Origin: Ww85 sp963745765
Lineage (GTDB): Bacteria; Desulfobacterota; Desulfobulbia; Desulfobulbales; Desulfocapsaceae
DNA: 64,000 nucleotides
Assembly: GCA_963745765.1 (NCBI GenBank)
Contig: CAVUYQ010000001.1
Location: 1 to 64,000, forward strand
Direction of reading: 5' to 3'
Shown here: positions 56,866-64,000 of the stretch, piece after piece
Numbering within the stretch: position 1 is the stretch's first letter
How the letters are laid out: each line of letters begins with the position of its first letter
Translations under genes and position numbers: made by a program
The notes under the pieces: generated by a model
The model's input: the letters and a program-made list of their open reading frames with translations, nothing else
Told to the model about the DNA's origin: nothing
The model's database searches: none

Positions 56866-57321
56866 ATGAAAATCTGGGTTGATGGCGATGCTTGTCCTTC
56901 GGTGATCAAGGATGTATTATTCAAGGCGGCAGAGCGCACTGGTGTGTCGCTTACGCTTGTTGCCAACCGGGTGCTGCAGGTACCGCGATCGCCCCATATA
57001 CATTTTTTGCTTGTCGCATCAGGCCTCGATGTTGCCGATAATGAGATCGTGAAGCGGATGATTGGAGGTGATCTGGTTATTACGAGCGATATCCCCCTGG
57101 CTGCCGAGGTGGTCGAAAAAGGGGGGTATGCCCTCAACCCACGGGGTGAACTCTATACCTCTGAAAACATAAGGAGCCGGCTGAATGTCAGGGATTTCAT
57201 GGATACCCTGCGCGCAAGCGGCATAGAGACAGGCGGCCCGTCTGCTCTGAGCCAGAGAGAACGACAATCTTTTGCGAATAACCTGGACAGACTCTTGAGC
57301 CGATATGGTAGAATTATATAA
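56866..57321 (+). CDS. YaiI/YqxD family protein (UPF0178)
   Basis: 151 residues. The start MKIWVDGDACPSVIKDVL, VIKDV and ITSDIPLAAEVVEKGGYALNPRG are family hallmarks of a PIN-like fold with conserved acidic residues. Possible nuclease function is inferred from the fold, not demonstrated. The length matches the family exactly. Confidence 0.9.
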   Translation: MKIWVDGDACPSVIKDVLFKAAERTGVSLTLVANRVLQVPRSPHIHFLLVASGLDVADNEIVKRMIGGDLVITSDIPLAAEVVEKGGYALNPRGELYTSENIRSRLNVRDFMDTLRASGIETGGPSALSQRERQSFANNLDRLLSRYGRII

Positions 57322-57400
57322 TCAAATATATGCCTGAGGAAAAATTTTCGCACGCGCCTTGATTTTGAACCAAAATCCTAATTTTGCAAGATACCCATTA

Positions 57401-57748
57401 ATGTTAAAAAAATTCGAATTTTATATTCCGTTTTCCCTGCAGGACAGCTTTGAGCTCCTTCTCAAAAGCGGAAGAGATGTCAGAAGCTGGCAAACGAAAA
57501 AAGCCGATGTTGAAAACGGTTATCTCGAGTGGAAACAGTATTTTTGGACCTTATCCGGCAGTGCCGCCATTGCCGCACGTCTGAAACAGAATGGAGAGGA
57601 CAGAACTTCTGTTGAAATATCGGTTATCAAACCGTTCCAGATGTTTGATCCGTTAAGGTTATGTGACAAGATATTCGCCAAGCTGGACCGGGCATTGAAA
57701 AAGAATCTGGACAGTTTCAAAAGTCAGGCAGGGTCGTTGCCGGATTGA
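57401..57748 (+). CDS. Small conserved-looking protein of unknown function
   Basis: About 115 residues, mixed alpha/beta, with an amphipathic pattern around WKQYFWTLSGSAAIAARL. No signal peptide, helix or family motif. Start is uncertain (ATG 57401 lacks a good ribosome-binding site; TTG 57359 is an alternative). It shares its strand with its neighbours. Confidence 0.55.
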   Translation: MLKKFEFYIPFSLQDSFELLLKSGRDVRSWQTKKADVENGYLEWKQYFWTLSGSAAIAARLKQNGEDRTSVEISVIKPFQMFDPLRLCDKIFAKLDRALKKNLDSFKSQAGSLPD

Positions 57749-57814
57749 TGGCAAAACCTTTATTTCCCGCCTTCAGGCCCCTCCATTTCTTTTAACATTA
57801 AACACAGGGATCCC

Positions 57815-57973
57815 ATGTTTCTCCTTATTATCGGTCTTAATTTTGTTCTGGGCAGTATCTGGCTGATGAACAATAACTACGAGGCAATTGGTATCGGCTG
57901 TTTTGTGGCCGGCATGGCGGCAACTCATTACGGCTGGAAACAATTACATCAGAAAAAAGATGACGAGTCCTGA
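57815..57973 (+). CDS. Small two-helix membrane protein
   Basis: 52 residues: MFLLIIGLNFVLGSIWLM, a short polar loop with NNNYEA, then IGIGCFVAGMAATHYGW and a basic/acidic tail KKDDES. Two transmembrane segments are predicted. The start follows AGGGA. The stop overlaps the ACT-domain gene start region by 14 bp. Function unknown. Confidence 0.65.
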   Translation: MFLLIIGLNFVLGSIWLMNNNYEAIGIGCFVAGMAATHYGWKQLHQKKDDES

Positions 57974-58415
57974 CAATGGTTTACCGGAGCATGCTGTAAC
58001 GGCAGGCGAACCGGGAGAGGCGAACCTGCAGACCCTGCTTGATTCACTGGCACCGGAGCTGATGGCCGGCAATTATGTGTTCTGCTCCATAGAGGGTTCA
58101 ACGTATGGCGATTACGCGGAGACTTGCCCGATCGCATGCTTTCAGGAGCCGGAAGGTCTGACTCTTGTCATGTTACAGGAATCTGCTGATTACCACGGTC
58201 TCAAATATTCGGGTATCTACCGCCGTATAACCCTGAACGTGCATTCAAGCCTCGATGCAATCGGCCTGACTGCGGCGGTTTCAGCACGGCTTTGCGCCAA
58301 ACAGATAAGTGTCAACATGATCGCCGCCTGTTTTCATGATCATCTCTTTGTACCCTCAGGCCGGGCTGGTGAGGCACTGGTTCTGCTCTCTGATATGAAT
58401 TCCAGAAGGGGCTGA
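57960..58415 (+). CDS. ACT-domain protein
   Basis: About 151 residues, ACT-type regulatory domain of the DUF2241-like kind: CSIEGSTYGDYAETCPIACF then ITLNVHSSLDAIGLTAAVSA and VNMIAACFHDHLFVPSGRA. Probably binds an amino acid. ATG 57960 is chosen; a longer frame upstream is inside the small membrane protein gene. It lies just before the serine/threonine dehydratase gene, so it may sense serine or threonine. Confidence 0.8.
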   Translation: MTSPDNGLPEHAVTAGEPGEANLQTLLDSLAPELMAGNYVFCSIEGSTYGDYAETCPIACFQEPEGLTLVMLQESADYHGLKYSGIYRRITLNVHSSLDAIGLTAAVSARLCAKQISVNMIAACFHDHLFVPSGRAGEALVLLSDMNSRRG

Positions 58416-58437
58416 GCGTGAAGCGGGATATACCGAC

Positions 58438-59373
58438 ATGAAAAATCAGTATTTACACATAAAAACCCCACTGTTACAGTCACTGCCATTATCGAGGAAG
58501 GCTGGCACCAGCGTCTGGCTGAAGATGGAGGCATTGCAGCCATCAGGATCGTTCAAGCTGCGCGGGATTGGCCGTGCATGTCAGCACTACGCGGAACAGG
58601 GGGCCCGCAAATTTATCAGTTCCTCCGGCGGGAATGCCGGCATTGCCGTGGCCTATGCCGGAAGAAGTCTCAACATTCCGGTTACCGTGGTGGTGCCGAA
58701 GCTAACCTCAAAGCGGTCTATCGAGATGATTGGTCAGGAAGGTGCCGAGGTTATCGTCAACGGTGAGAGCTGGCAGGAATCTCATGCCCATGCACTTGGT
58801 CTGACCGACTCATCACGCGTCTATATTCACCCCTTTGATGACCCGCTCCTCTGGCCCGGCCATGCAACCATGATTGATGAGGTAGTGGATGCCGGGGTCT
58901 CTCCGGATGTCGTTGTCCTCTCTGTCGGCGGCGGCGGGCTGCTCTGCGGTGTTCTTGAAGGGCTGCAGCGGAATGGCCTGGAACGGGTGCCTGTCATCGC
59001 CGTTGAAACTGAAGGAGCAGCCTCCCTGGCCGCATCTCTGCGAGCCGGCCGCCATACCGAGATTGAGCGGATCACCAGTATCGCCACCACGCTTGGTGCA
59101 AAGAAAGTGGCCAAACAGGCCTGGGAATGGTGTGGCCGACATGAGGTGGTCAGTCATGTGCTCTCCGACAGGGAGGCGGTTGAGGCCTGCCTGGCCTTTT
59201 CCACCGACCACCGGTTGCTCGTGGAACCTGCCTGCGGGGTTTCTCTTGCGGCTGTGTATAATCCTCATCCGCTCCTGCAGGGCAGGAAAAACATTCTCGT
59301 GATTGTCTGCGGCGGGGCGGGAGTTACCATCGCCCAGCTGTTGGAATGGCAAGAAAAATTTGGGGGACCATGA
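58438..59373 (+). CDS. L-serine/L-threonine dehydratase (PLP)
   Basis: 311 residues, fold-type II PLP enzyme. Lys40 in QPSGSFKLRG is the Schiff-base lysine; SSSGGNAGIA and the glycine-rich VLSVGGGGLLCG bind the cofactor phosphate. The length and the N-terminal HIKTPLLQSLPLSRKAG fit the mammalian-type SDS/SDH group, so the substrate is L-serine or L-threonine. It is 22 bp after the ACT-domain gene, a plausible regulatory partner, and overlaps the SDR gene. Confidence 0.9.
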   Translation: MKNQYLHIKTPLLQSLPLSRKAGTSVWLKMEALQPSGSFKLRGIGRACQHYAEQGARKFISSSGGNAGIAVAYAGRSLNIPVTVVVPKLTSKRSIEMIGQEGAEVIVNGESWQESHAHALGLTDSSRVYIHPFDDPLLWPGHATMIDEVVDAGVSPDVVVLSVGGGGLLCGVLEGLQRNGLERVPVIAVETEGAASLAASLRAGRHTEIERITSIATTLGAKKVAKQAWEWCGRHEVVSHVLSDREAVEACLAFSTDHRLLVEPACGVSLAAVYNPHPLLQGRKNILVIVCGGAGVTIAQLLEWQEKFGGP

Positions 59374-60119
59374 TGAATAAGGTGGCACTCGTTACCGGTT
59401 CCGGCCGGGGCATCGGCGCGGCGACAGCTCGTCAGCTTGTTGCCCGGGGATATGATCTGTGCATCAATTATAAAAATAACCGGGAGTCTGCCGACCTGTT
59501 GCTGGCAGAGCTGCGCCAGAAGGGGGGCAACGTCATTTCGGTTCAGGCTGATATCTCGCTTGAATCGGAGGTAACCGGTCTTTTCAGTCAGGTGGATGAA
59601 AGACTTGGGGTGCTGACGGCACTTGTCAACAATGCCGGCATTTTATTTCCGCAGATGCGGGTCGAAAGCATGGACGCCAAGCGTATCAATAAAATCCTGA
59701 CGACAAACGTTACCGGTTATTTTCTTTGCTGTCGCGAGGCAGTAAAACGAATGTCCCTGAAATATGGCGGTTCAGGCGGCGCGATTGTTAATGTTTCGTC
59801 TGCTGCCGCACGGCTTGGCTCTGCCGGTGAGTACGTTGATTATGCTGCGTCAAAGGGGGCGATAGATACCCTAACCACCGGCCTGGCCCTGGAGGTTGCC
59901 TCCGAGGGCATCCGCGTCAACGGTGTTCGACCCGGTTTTATCCATACGGGTATCCATGCCGATGGTGGTGAACCGGACAGGATTGCACGGATTGCCTCGT
60001 CCATTCCACTGCAGCGCGGCGGCCAGCCCGATGAGGTCGCCTCGGCCATATGCTGGCTGCTTTCCGGGGAGGCATCTTATGTCACCGGTTCATTTATCGA
60101 TATAGCCGGTGGACGATAA
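59370..60119 (+). CDS. Short-chain dehydrogenase/reductase, YgfF-like
   Basis: About 250 residues with an intact catalytic set: cofactor loop TGSGRGIGAAT, NNAGIL, Ser in VNVSSAAARLGS, and YxxxK in VDYAASKGAID. C-terminal GQPDEVASAICWLLSG and TGSFIDIAGGR are typical. The ATG at 59370 overlaps the dehydratase stop; ATG 59373 is equally possible. Substrate unknown. Confidence 0.92.
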   Translation: MMNKVALVTGSGRGIGAATARQLVARGYDLCINYKNNRESADLLLAELRQKGGNVISVQADISLESEVTGLFSQVDERLGVLTALVNNAGILFPQMRVESMDAKRINKILTTNVTGYFLCCREAVKRMSLKYGGSGGAIVNVSSAAARLGSAGEYVDYAASKGAIDTLTTGLALEVASEGIRVNGVRPGFIHTGIHADGGEPDRIARIASSIPLQRGGQPDEVASAICWLLSGEASYVTGSFIDIAGGR

Positions 60120-60199
60120 AAGATGAAGGTTGTCAGCAGAGTGCTTTCATGTCTTGTTCTTCCCATCCTCAACTGATGAAATATTGAGCTTAATCAAGA

Positions 60200-61027
60200 T
60201 CATGGTGCGGCGGCCTGCCAGAGAAAGGCTGAAACACGTTTACCCATTACCTTGTGGTTAAAAACAAGCGCGGCAAGCGGTGTCGGTGTCAGGGCCGCGG
60301 CCATGCCATAACAGACGTGCAGGGGCAGTAGATGTTCCTCTCGCGGGTGGCAGAAGCGGCCATGTGGAGCATCCTGCCAGTTCTGCAGCCTTTCCTCCCT
60401 CTCTTCCGGTGATAACGCCGGATCAGTAATCGTCCTGATGAGCCAGTCGTCAAAGGCCTCACATTTTTCATCGTCAGACCGGCTGACGGGTGAAAAGAAC
60501 GTCTGCATATTGTGAAAAGACATGCCGGAACCGATGACGAGAATGTTCTCATCTCTTAGCGGGGCCAGTGCCCGGCCCAGAGCCAGATGTTCCGCCGGAT
60601 TGAGGTTTTTGAGCAGGGAGATCTGCAGGCAGGGAATACGGGCATCAGGATACATCAGGGTGAGCGGCACAAAAAGGCCGTGGTCATAGCCGCGGTTGCC
60701 GTCAAGCGTTGGTAAGAAACCCCGGCCCTCCAGGAGGGTCCTGATCGATTCCGCACGTGACGGTGAACCGGGGGCGGGATAGCTGATTTGATAGGTCTCT
60801 TCGGGGAATCCTGCATAATCATAAAGCATCCCTGGCCTGGCTCCGTTGATGATGGCCGGCTGATCTTCTTCCCAGTGGGCACTGATAACCAGAATGGCTG
60901 AAGGCGCAGGGATTTGGGTGGTAACGGTTCTGAGAAAGACGATCAGCTCGTCGTGGCCGGGATGGCCAAGAAGCGGCAGCGGACCGCCGCCATGCGGGAT
61001 ATAGAGGATTGATGATTGCATAATCAT
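60200..61027 (-). CDS. LigB-family extradiol dioxygenase (DODA/YgiD type)
   Basis: 275 residues. Metal-binding histidines are visible: IPHGGGPLPLLGH at the N-terminus, VISAHWEED, GYDHGLFVPLTLMYPD and CHPREEHLLPLHV. The pattern matches the 4,5-DOPA extradiol dioxygenase group, which uses a single non-heme iron or zinc and cleaves or oxidises catechol-like substrates. The presence of an oxygen-using enzyme in an otherwise anaerobe-like region suggests oxygen tolerance or a different reaction. No partner genes. Confidence 0.9.
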   Translation of the reverse strand: MIMQSSILYIPHGGGPLPLLGHPGHDELIVFLRTVTTQIPAPSAILVISAHWEEDQPAIINGARPGMLYDYAGFPEETYQISYPAPGSPSRAESIRTLLEGRGFLPTLDGNRGYDHGLFVPLTLMYPDARIPCLQISLLKNLNPAEHLALGRALAPLRDENILVIGSGMSFHNMQTFFSPVSRSDDEKCEAFDDWLIRTITDPALSPEEREERLQNWQDAPHGRFCHPREEHLLPLHVCYGMAAALTPTPLAALVFNHKVMGKRVSAFLWQAAAP

Positions 61028-61141
61028 GTTGGTTGAATTGTCATCTAAAAACAGATGGTAGGCATGGCCCGAGGTTTTGTCAAAGAAGGTGAATACGGAA
61101 TGGGGAACGGACGGTATGGCTGCAATGGCACGGTATAAAAA

Positions 61142-61825
61142 TCAGCCGGTTTTCTCAAGGTAGCCATCGCAAAGCGTCAGGCAGCGATCCATCCGGTCGG
61201 CAAGCTGCATGTTATGGGTAACCATCATGACGGCAAGCGAACGCTTTCGGCAGAGCGACTCGAGCAGGTCAAACACCAGTTTGCCCGCCCGGCTGTCAAG
61301 ATTTCCGGTCGGTTCGTCGGCAAGCAGAATGTCCGGCTGCATGATCAGGGCGCGGGCAAGAGCGGTACGCTGTTGTTCTCCACCCGAGAGTTCGCCTACA
61401 CGATGCTGGATTCGATGATCGAGTTCCACGGCAGTCAGCAGTTCAAGGGCCGGCGCTTCTGCCTGGCTTCGGCTCTTGCCGGAGATCAGGACAGGCATCA
61501 TGACGTTTTCAAGGGCGCTGAACTCGGGGAGCAGGTGATGAAATTGGAAGATGAAGCCGAGGGAACGGTTTCTGAACGAGGCAAGTTCCCGGTCATTCTT
61601 TTTATCGAGTCTTTCACCGTTAAACAGGAGCGCCCCGCCGCTTGGTGTCGCAATGGTGCCGAGAATCTGCAGCAGAGTGGTTTTCCCGGAACCGGAGGCA
61701 CCGACCACAGCGGACATTTCGCCGGCATGGATATCAAGATCAACACCTTTAAGCACTTCTATTTCCTTAATGCCATTGGTAAAGACCTTCTGGATATTTT
61801 GTGCCTGCATCAGCGGCTGACTCAT
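61142..61825 (-). CDS. lolD: Lipoprotein-releasing ABC transporter ATPase
   Basis: 227 residues. Walker A GASGSGKTT, signature ELSGGEQQRTALAR, Walker B DILLADEPTGNLDSR and switch His in MVTHNMQLADRMD. Works with LolC/LolE to release lipoproteins from the inner membrane. Its ATG at 61825 overlaps the stop of the upstream lolE frame (ATGA). Confidence 0.93.
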   Translation of the reverse strand: MSQPLMQAQNIQKVFTNGIKEIEVLKGVDLDIHAGEMSAVVGASGSGKTTLLQILGTIATPSGGALLFNGERLDKKNDRELASFRNRSLGFIFQFHHLLPEFSALENVMMPVLISGKSRSQAEAPALELLTAVELDHRIQHRVGELSGGEQQRTALARALIMQPDILLADEPTGNLDSRAGKLVFDLLESLCRKRSLAVMMVTHNMQLADRMDRCLTLCDGYLEKTG

Positions 61826-63057
61826 GAAAGTACCTCCGCCGGTTTTACCTTGGAGGCTTTCCAGGAAGGGTATACCGTTGCCAGCAGACTGATAACAATA
61901 GAACAGCCGGCAATGATCAGCACATCGGAGGGCAGAACCTTATCGGCAGGGTAGTCATGGGGTAGACATTGGACGGCAGTTCAATAAATTGATAGCGGGA
62001 CAGCAGATCGCAAAGACCGAGTCCGCCGAGAACGCCAAGGAGTGTCCCGGTGAGAGCGATAATAAGACCCTGCAAAAAGAAGATTTTCATGATTGAACGG
62101 GAGGTTGCTCCCATGGATTTAAGAATGGCGATATCCCTTCCTTTTTCCATGACAACCATGACCAGGGCGCTGACAATGTTCAGGGCGGCAACCAGAATGA
62201 TGAGTGCCACACAGATGAACATGCCTATCTTCTCAAGCTTGAATGCGGCAAAAAGATTGCGGTTCATGGCCATCCAGTCCTTGACGATGATTCCGGGGCC
62301 GAGCTATTTGCCAATGGTTCTGTCGCTATCTGGTCTGCACGGTTGAGTTCTGATTTTTCCACTGACACCTCAATACCGTGCACGACATCCCCCAATTCGA
62401 GAAATTGTTGAACCGCCGGGATACTCATATAGGCGAGAGTGGAATCATACTCGTACATGCCGGATTCAAAGATCCCGACGACCTGGGCATGTTTTGATTT
62501 TTGGAATAATGCCCATCGGCGTAAGAGGGCCTGAGGGTGAGATCAGCCGAACCTTGCCGCCGAGACCGACACGAATATCGCTGGCGAGCTGTTTGCCGAG
62601 AATGATATCTCCGGATGCCAGTCGCTCCGTTACGAGTGCAAGGTCGTGAATGGATCCGGCAATCATCTGCTTCTCGGAAGGCTGATAACATTTCCGGCTG
62701 TGGTCGGATCAATACCCCTCAAAACGATGCCGCTGAACCTCCTGTGGCGCTGCTGAGCAGAGTCTGGGCATAGAGATACGGGGTGGCCCCGATGACACCG
62801 TGGACCGTAAGAATCCGGTCCCGGTCCAGCTTATAGTTGCGGATGGCCCTTCGGTCCGCTGGACAATGATATGGGAATTGATGCCCAGGATCTGGTCACG
62901 CAGACTCTCGGTGAATCCCGGAGTATACCGCCAGAACGACGATCAAGGCGATGACGCCGACGGTAATACCGGCACGGAAATCAGCGAAATCAGGGAGATA
63001 AAGCCCTGACGGTGTTTGGCCCGCAGATATCTGAAGACTGATGAACCATTCAAACAT
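61822..63057 (-). CDS. lolE: Lipoprotein-releasing ABC transporter permease, LolC/LolE (many frameshifts)
   Basis: The start ATG 63057 (MFEWFISL) is followed by fragments in all three frames. Recognisable pieces are AGITVGVIALIVVLAVYSG (first helix), the periplasmic IILGKQLASDIRVGLGGKV, and SIPAVQQFLELGDVVHGIEV. The C-terminal helices include FAAFKLEKIGMFICVALIIL and MEKGRDIAILKSMGATSRSI. At least six frame changes are needed. The end is a TGA overlapping lolD. The restored length of about 411 residues fits LolC/LolE, which should be essential, so errors in the sequence are far more likely than a pseudogene. Confidence 0.85.
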
Positions 63058-63113
63058 AGTCAGGAATAGGAAGGTCCTGTTTTTAGTCTTTTTAGCCGAT
63101 TCTGGCGAAGGTA

Positions 63114-64000
63114 TCATTTCTGAGGCTTCAGGTGCGGGAAGAGAATGACATCCCGGATGGAAGGCGAATCGGTGAGCAGCATGACAAGCCGATCGATACC
63201 GATGCCTTCCCCGGCAGCGGACGGCATGCCATACTCGAGCGCACGAATATAATCTTCATCAAGTACCGGGATGGATCTCCTCGTCATCTCACCGCGTTCT
63301 GCGATTTGTTTCTCAAAGCGTTGCTCTGATCAATCGGGTCATTGAGTTCGCTGAATGCATTGGCGATTTCCCTGCCGGTGATAAAGAGTTCAAAGCGGTC
63401 GGTTACGTTCAGGATTTCTTCGTTTTTCCGGGCCAAGGGTGAGAAACCTCGGTCGGATAGGAAGTGATAAAGGTCGGATCAACAGTTTATCCTCGACCAG
63501 AAGCTCAAAGAGTTCTGTTTTGGCCTTTCCCGGGCCGGCCTGTTCTTCCAGCTTGATGCCTTTTTCTCTGGCAAGTGCAATACTGTCTCAGCCATCAGTC
63601 AGCAGTGCCGGATCGATGCCTGCCACCTGTACAAGGCCTCATCCATGGTCAACCGGGTCCACGGTGGTGCCAGGTTTACATCGCTGCCCTGGTAGGTGAT
63701 TTCCATGCTCCCGTTTACCTTCTGACAGAGCCAAGGAGAGCATTTCCTCGGTCAGGTCCATCAGGTCATCATAGGTGGCATATGCCTGGTAGAACTCGAG
63801 CATGGTAAATTCAGGATTATGCCGGGTGGACAGGCCCTCGTTTCTGAAGTTTCTGTTAATCTCAAAAACCCGTTCAAAGCCGCCGACGAGCAGTCGTTTC
63901 AGGTACAGTTCCGGCGCTATTCTCAGGTAGAGTTCCATATTCAGCGCGTTATGATAGGTCTTGAACGGTTTTGCGGTTGCCCCGCCCGGGACCGGCTGCA
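63114..64000 (-). CDS. lysS: Lysyl-tRNA synthetase, C-terminal part (partial, frameshifted)
   Basis: Class II LysS, C-terminal part. Near the window edge the frame reads GGATAKPFKTYHNALNMELY, followed by the motif-2 region FEINRNFRNEGLSTRHNPEF. After several frame breaks, the motif-3 end reads GMPSAAGEGIGIDRLVMLLT and closes with ILFPHLKPQK before TGA 63116-63114. The gene continues beyond 64000. As an essential gene it must be intact in the organism; the breaks are therefore probably errors. It is followed by lolE, lolD on the same strand, an order often seen in proteobacteria. Confidence 0.92.

Noticed and set aside
1..64000. Search for tRNA, rRNA and CRISPR arrays
   Set aside because: No cloverleaf-like or conserved rRNA segments and no regularly spaced identical repeats were seen by eye. 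A covariance search would be needed to exclude a divergent tRNA.

Overview
The window looks like chromosomal DNA from a deltaproteobacterium in the Desulfobacterota sense, most likely a sulfate-reducer relative. This is inferred from gene content: an AhbD-type heme synthase, a polyferredoxin-type membrane regulator, and tripartite solute transporters coupled to anaerobic-style catabolic genes. There is no rRNA, tRNA or CRISPR array, so the taxonomic placement stays an inference.

Layout. 1-4.4 kb is a mobile-element scar: a frameshifted tyrosine recombinase, an IS21-family element with decayed istA/istB, and the C-terminal stump of an IS630-type transposase. 4.7-5.7 kb is an aldo/keto reductase. 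6.4-15.9 kb is a catabolic cluster: GntR/FCD regulator, ferredoxin-like protein, conserved unknown protein, TctCBA transporter, two MmgE/PrpD proteins and an SDR-fold protein lacking most of its catalytic residues. 15.9-20.1 kb is ugpBAEC on the minus strand. 20.5-22.5 kb is a divergent AraC regulator and MFS pump pair. 22.6-29.9 kb is mixed housekeeping: ArgA-like acetyltransferase, CBS protein, monooxygenase-fold protein, YheT hydrolase, TSUP exporter, HD hydrolase, hemE and ahbD. 30.3-37.0 kb carries hisD, rsmG, leuB, a PRPP-synthetase-like gene interrupted by an in-frame TAG, and an 882-residue fusion of a cyclic-nucleotide-binding domain, a degenerate sigma54-activator-type AAA+ domain and a membrane polyferredoxin. 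37.3-47.3 kb is a hydroxyacid cluster: FadR-type regulator, glycerate 2-kinase, tartronate semialdehyde reductase, TRAP transporter, amidase, small membrane protein and 2-hydroxyacid dehydrogenase. 47.3-51.5 kb is a TPP-riboswitch-led thiamine salvage operon. 51.7-60.1 kb holds a purine permease, oxidoreductases, cbpA-cbpM, small genes and a serine/threonine dehydratase. 60.2-64 kb holds a LigB-type dioxygenase, lolD, lolE and the 3' part of lysS on the minus strand.

How the parts work together. Two uptake-plus-catabolism modules dominate. Each has its own GntR-family regulator and a hairpin just after the solute-binding protein gene. In the hydroxyacid cluster, two nearly identical promoter/operator modules (about 37.24-37.30 and 40.68-40.74 kb) suggest that one regulator controls both its own operon and the TRAP operon.

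Data quality. Reading frames are broken in many genes, including lysS and lolE, which should be indispensable. Most of these breaks are therefore probably indel errors in the sequence rather than real pseudogenes. I annotate such genes over their full reconstructed span and note the break positions.
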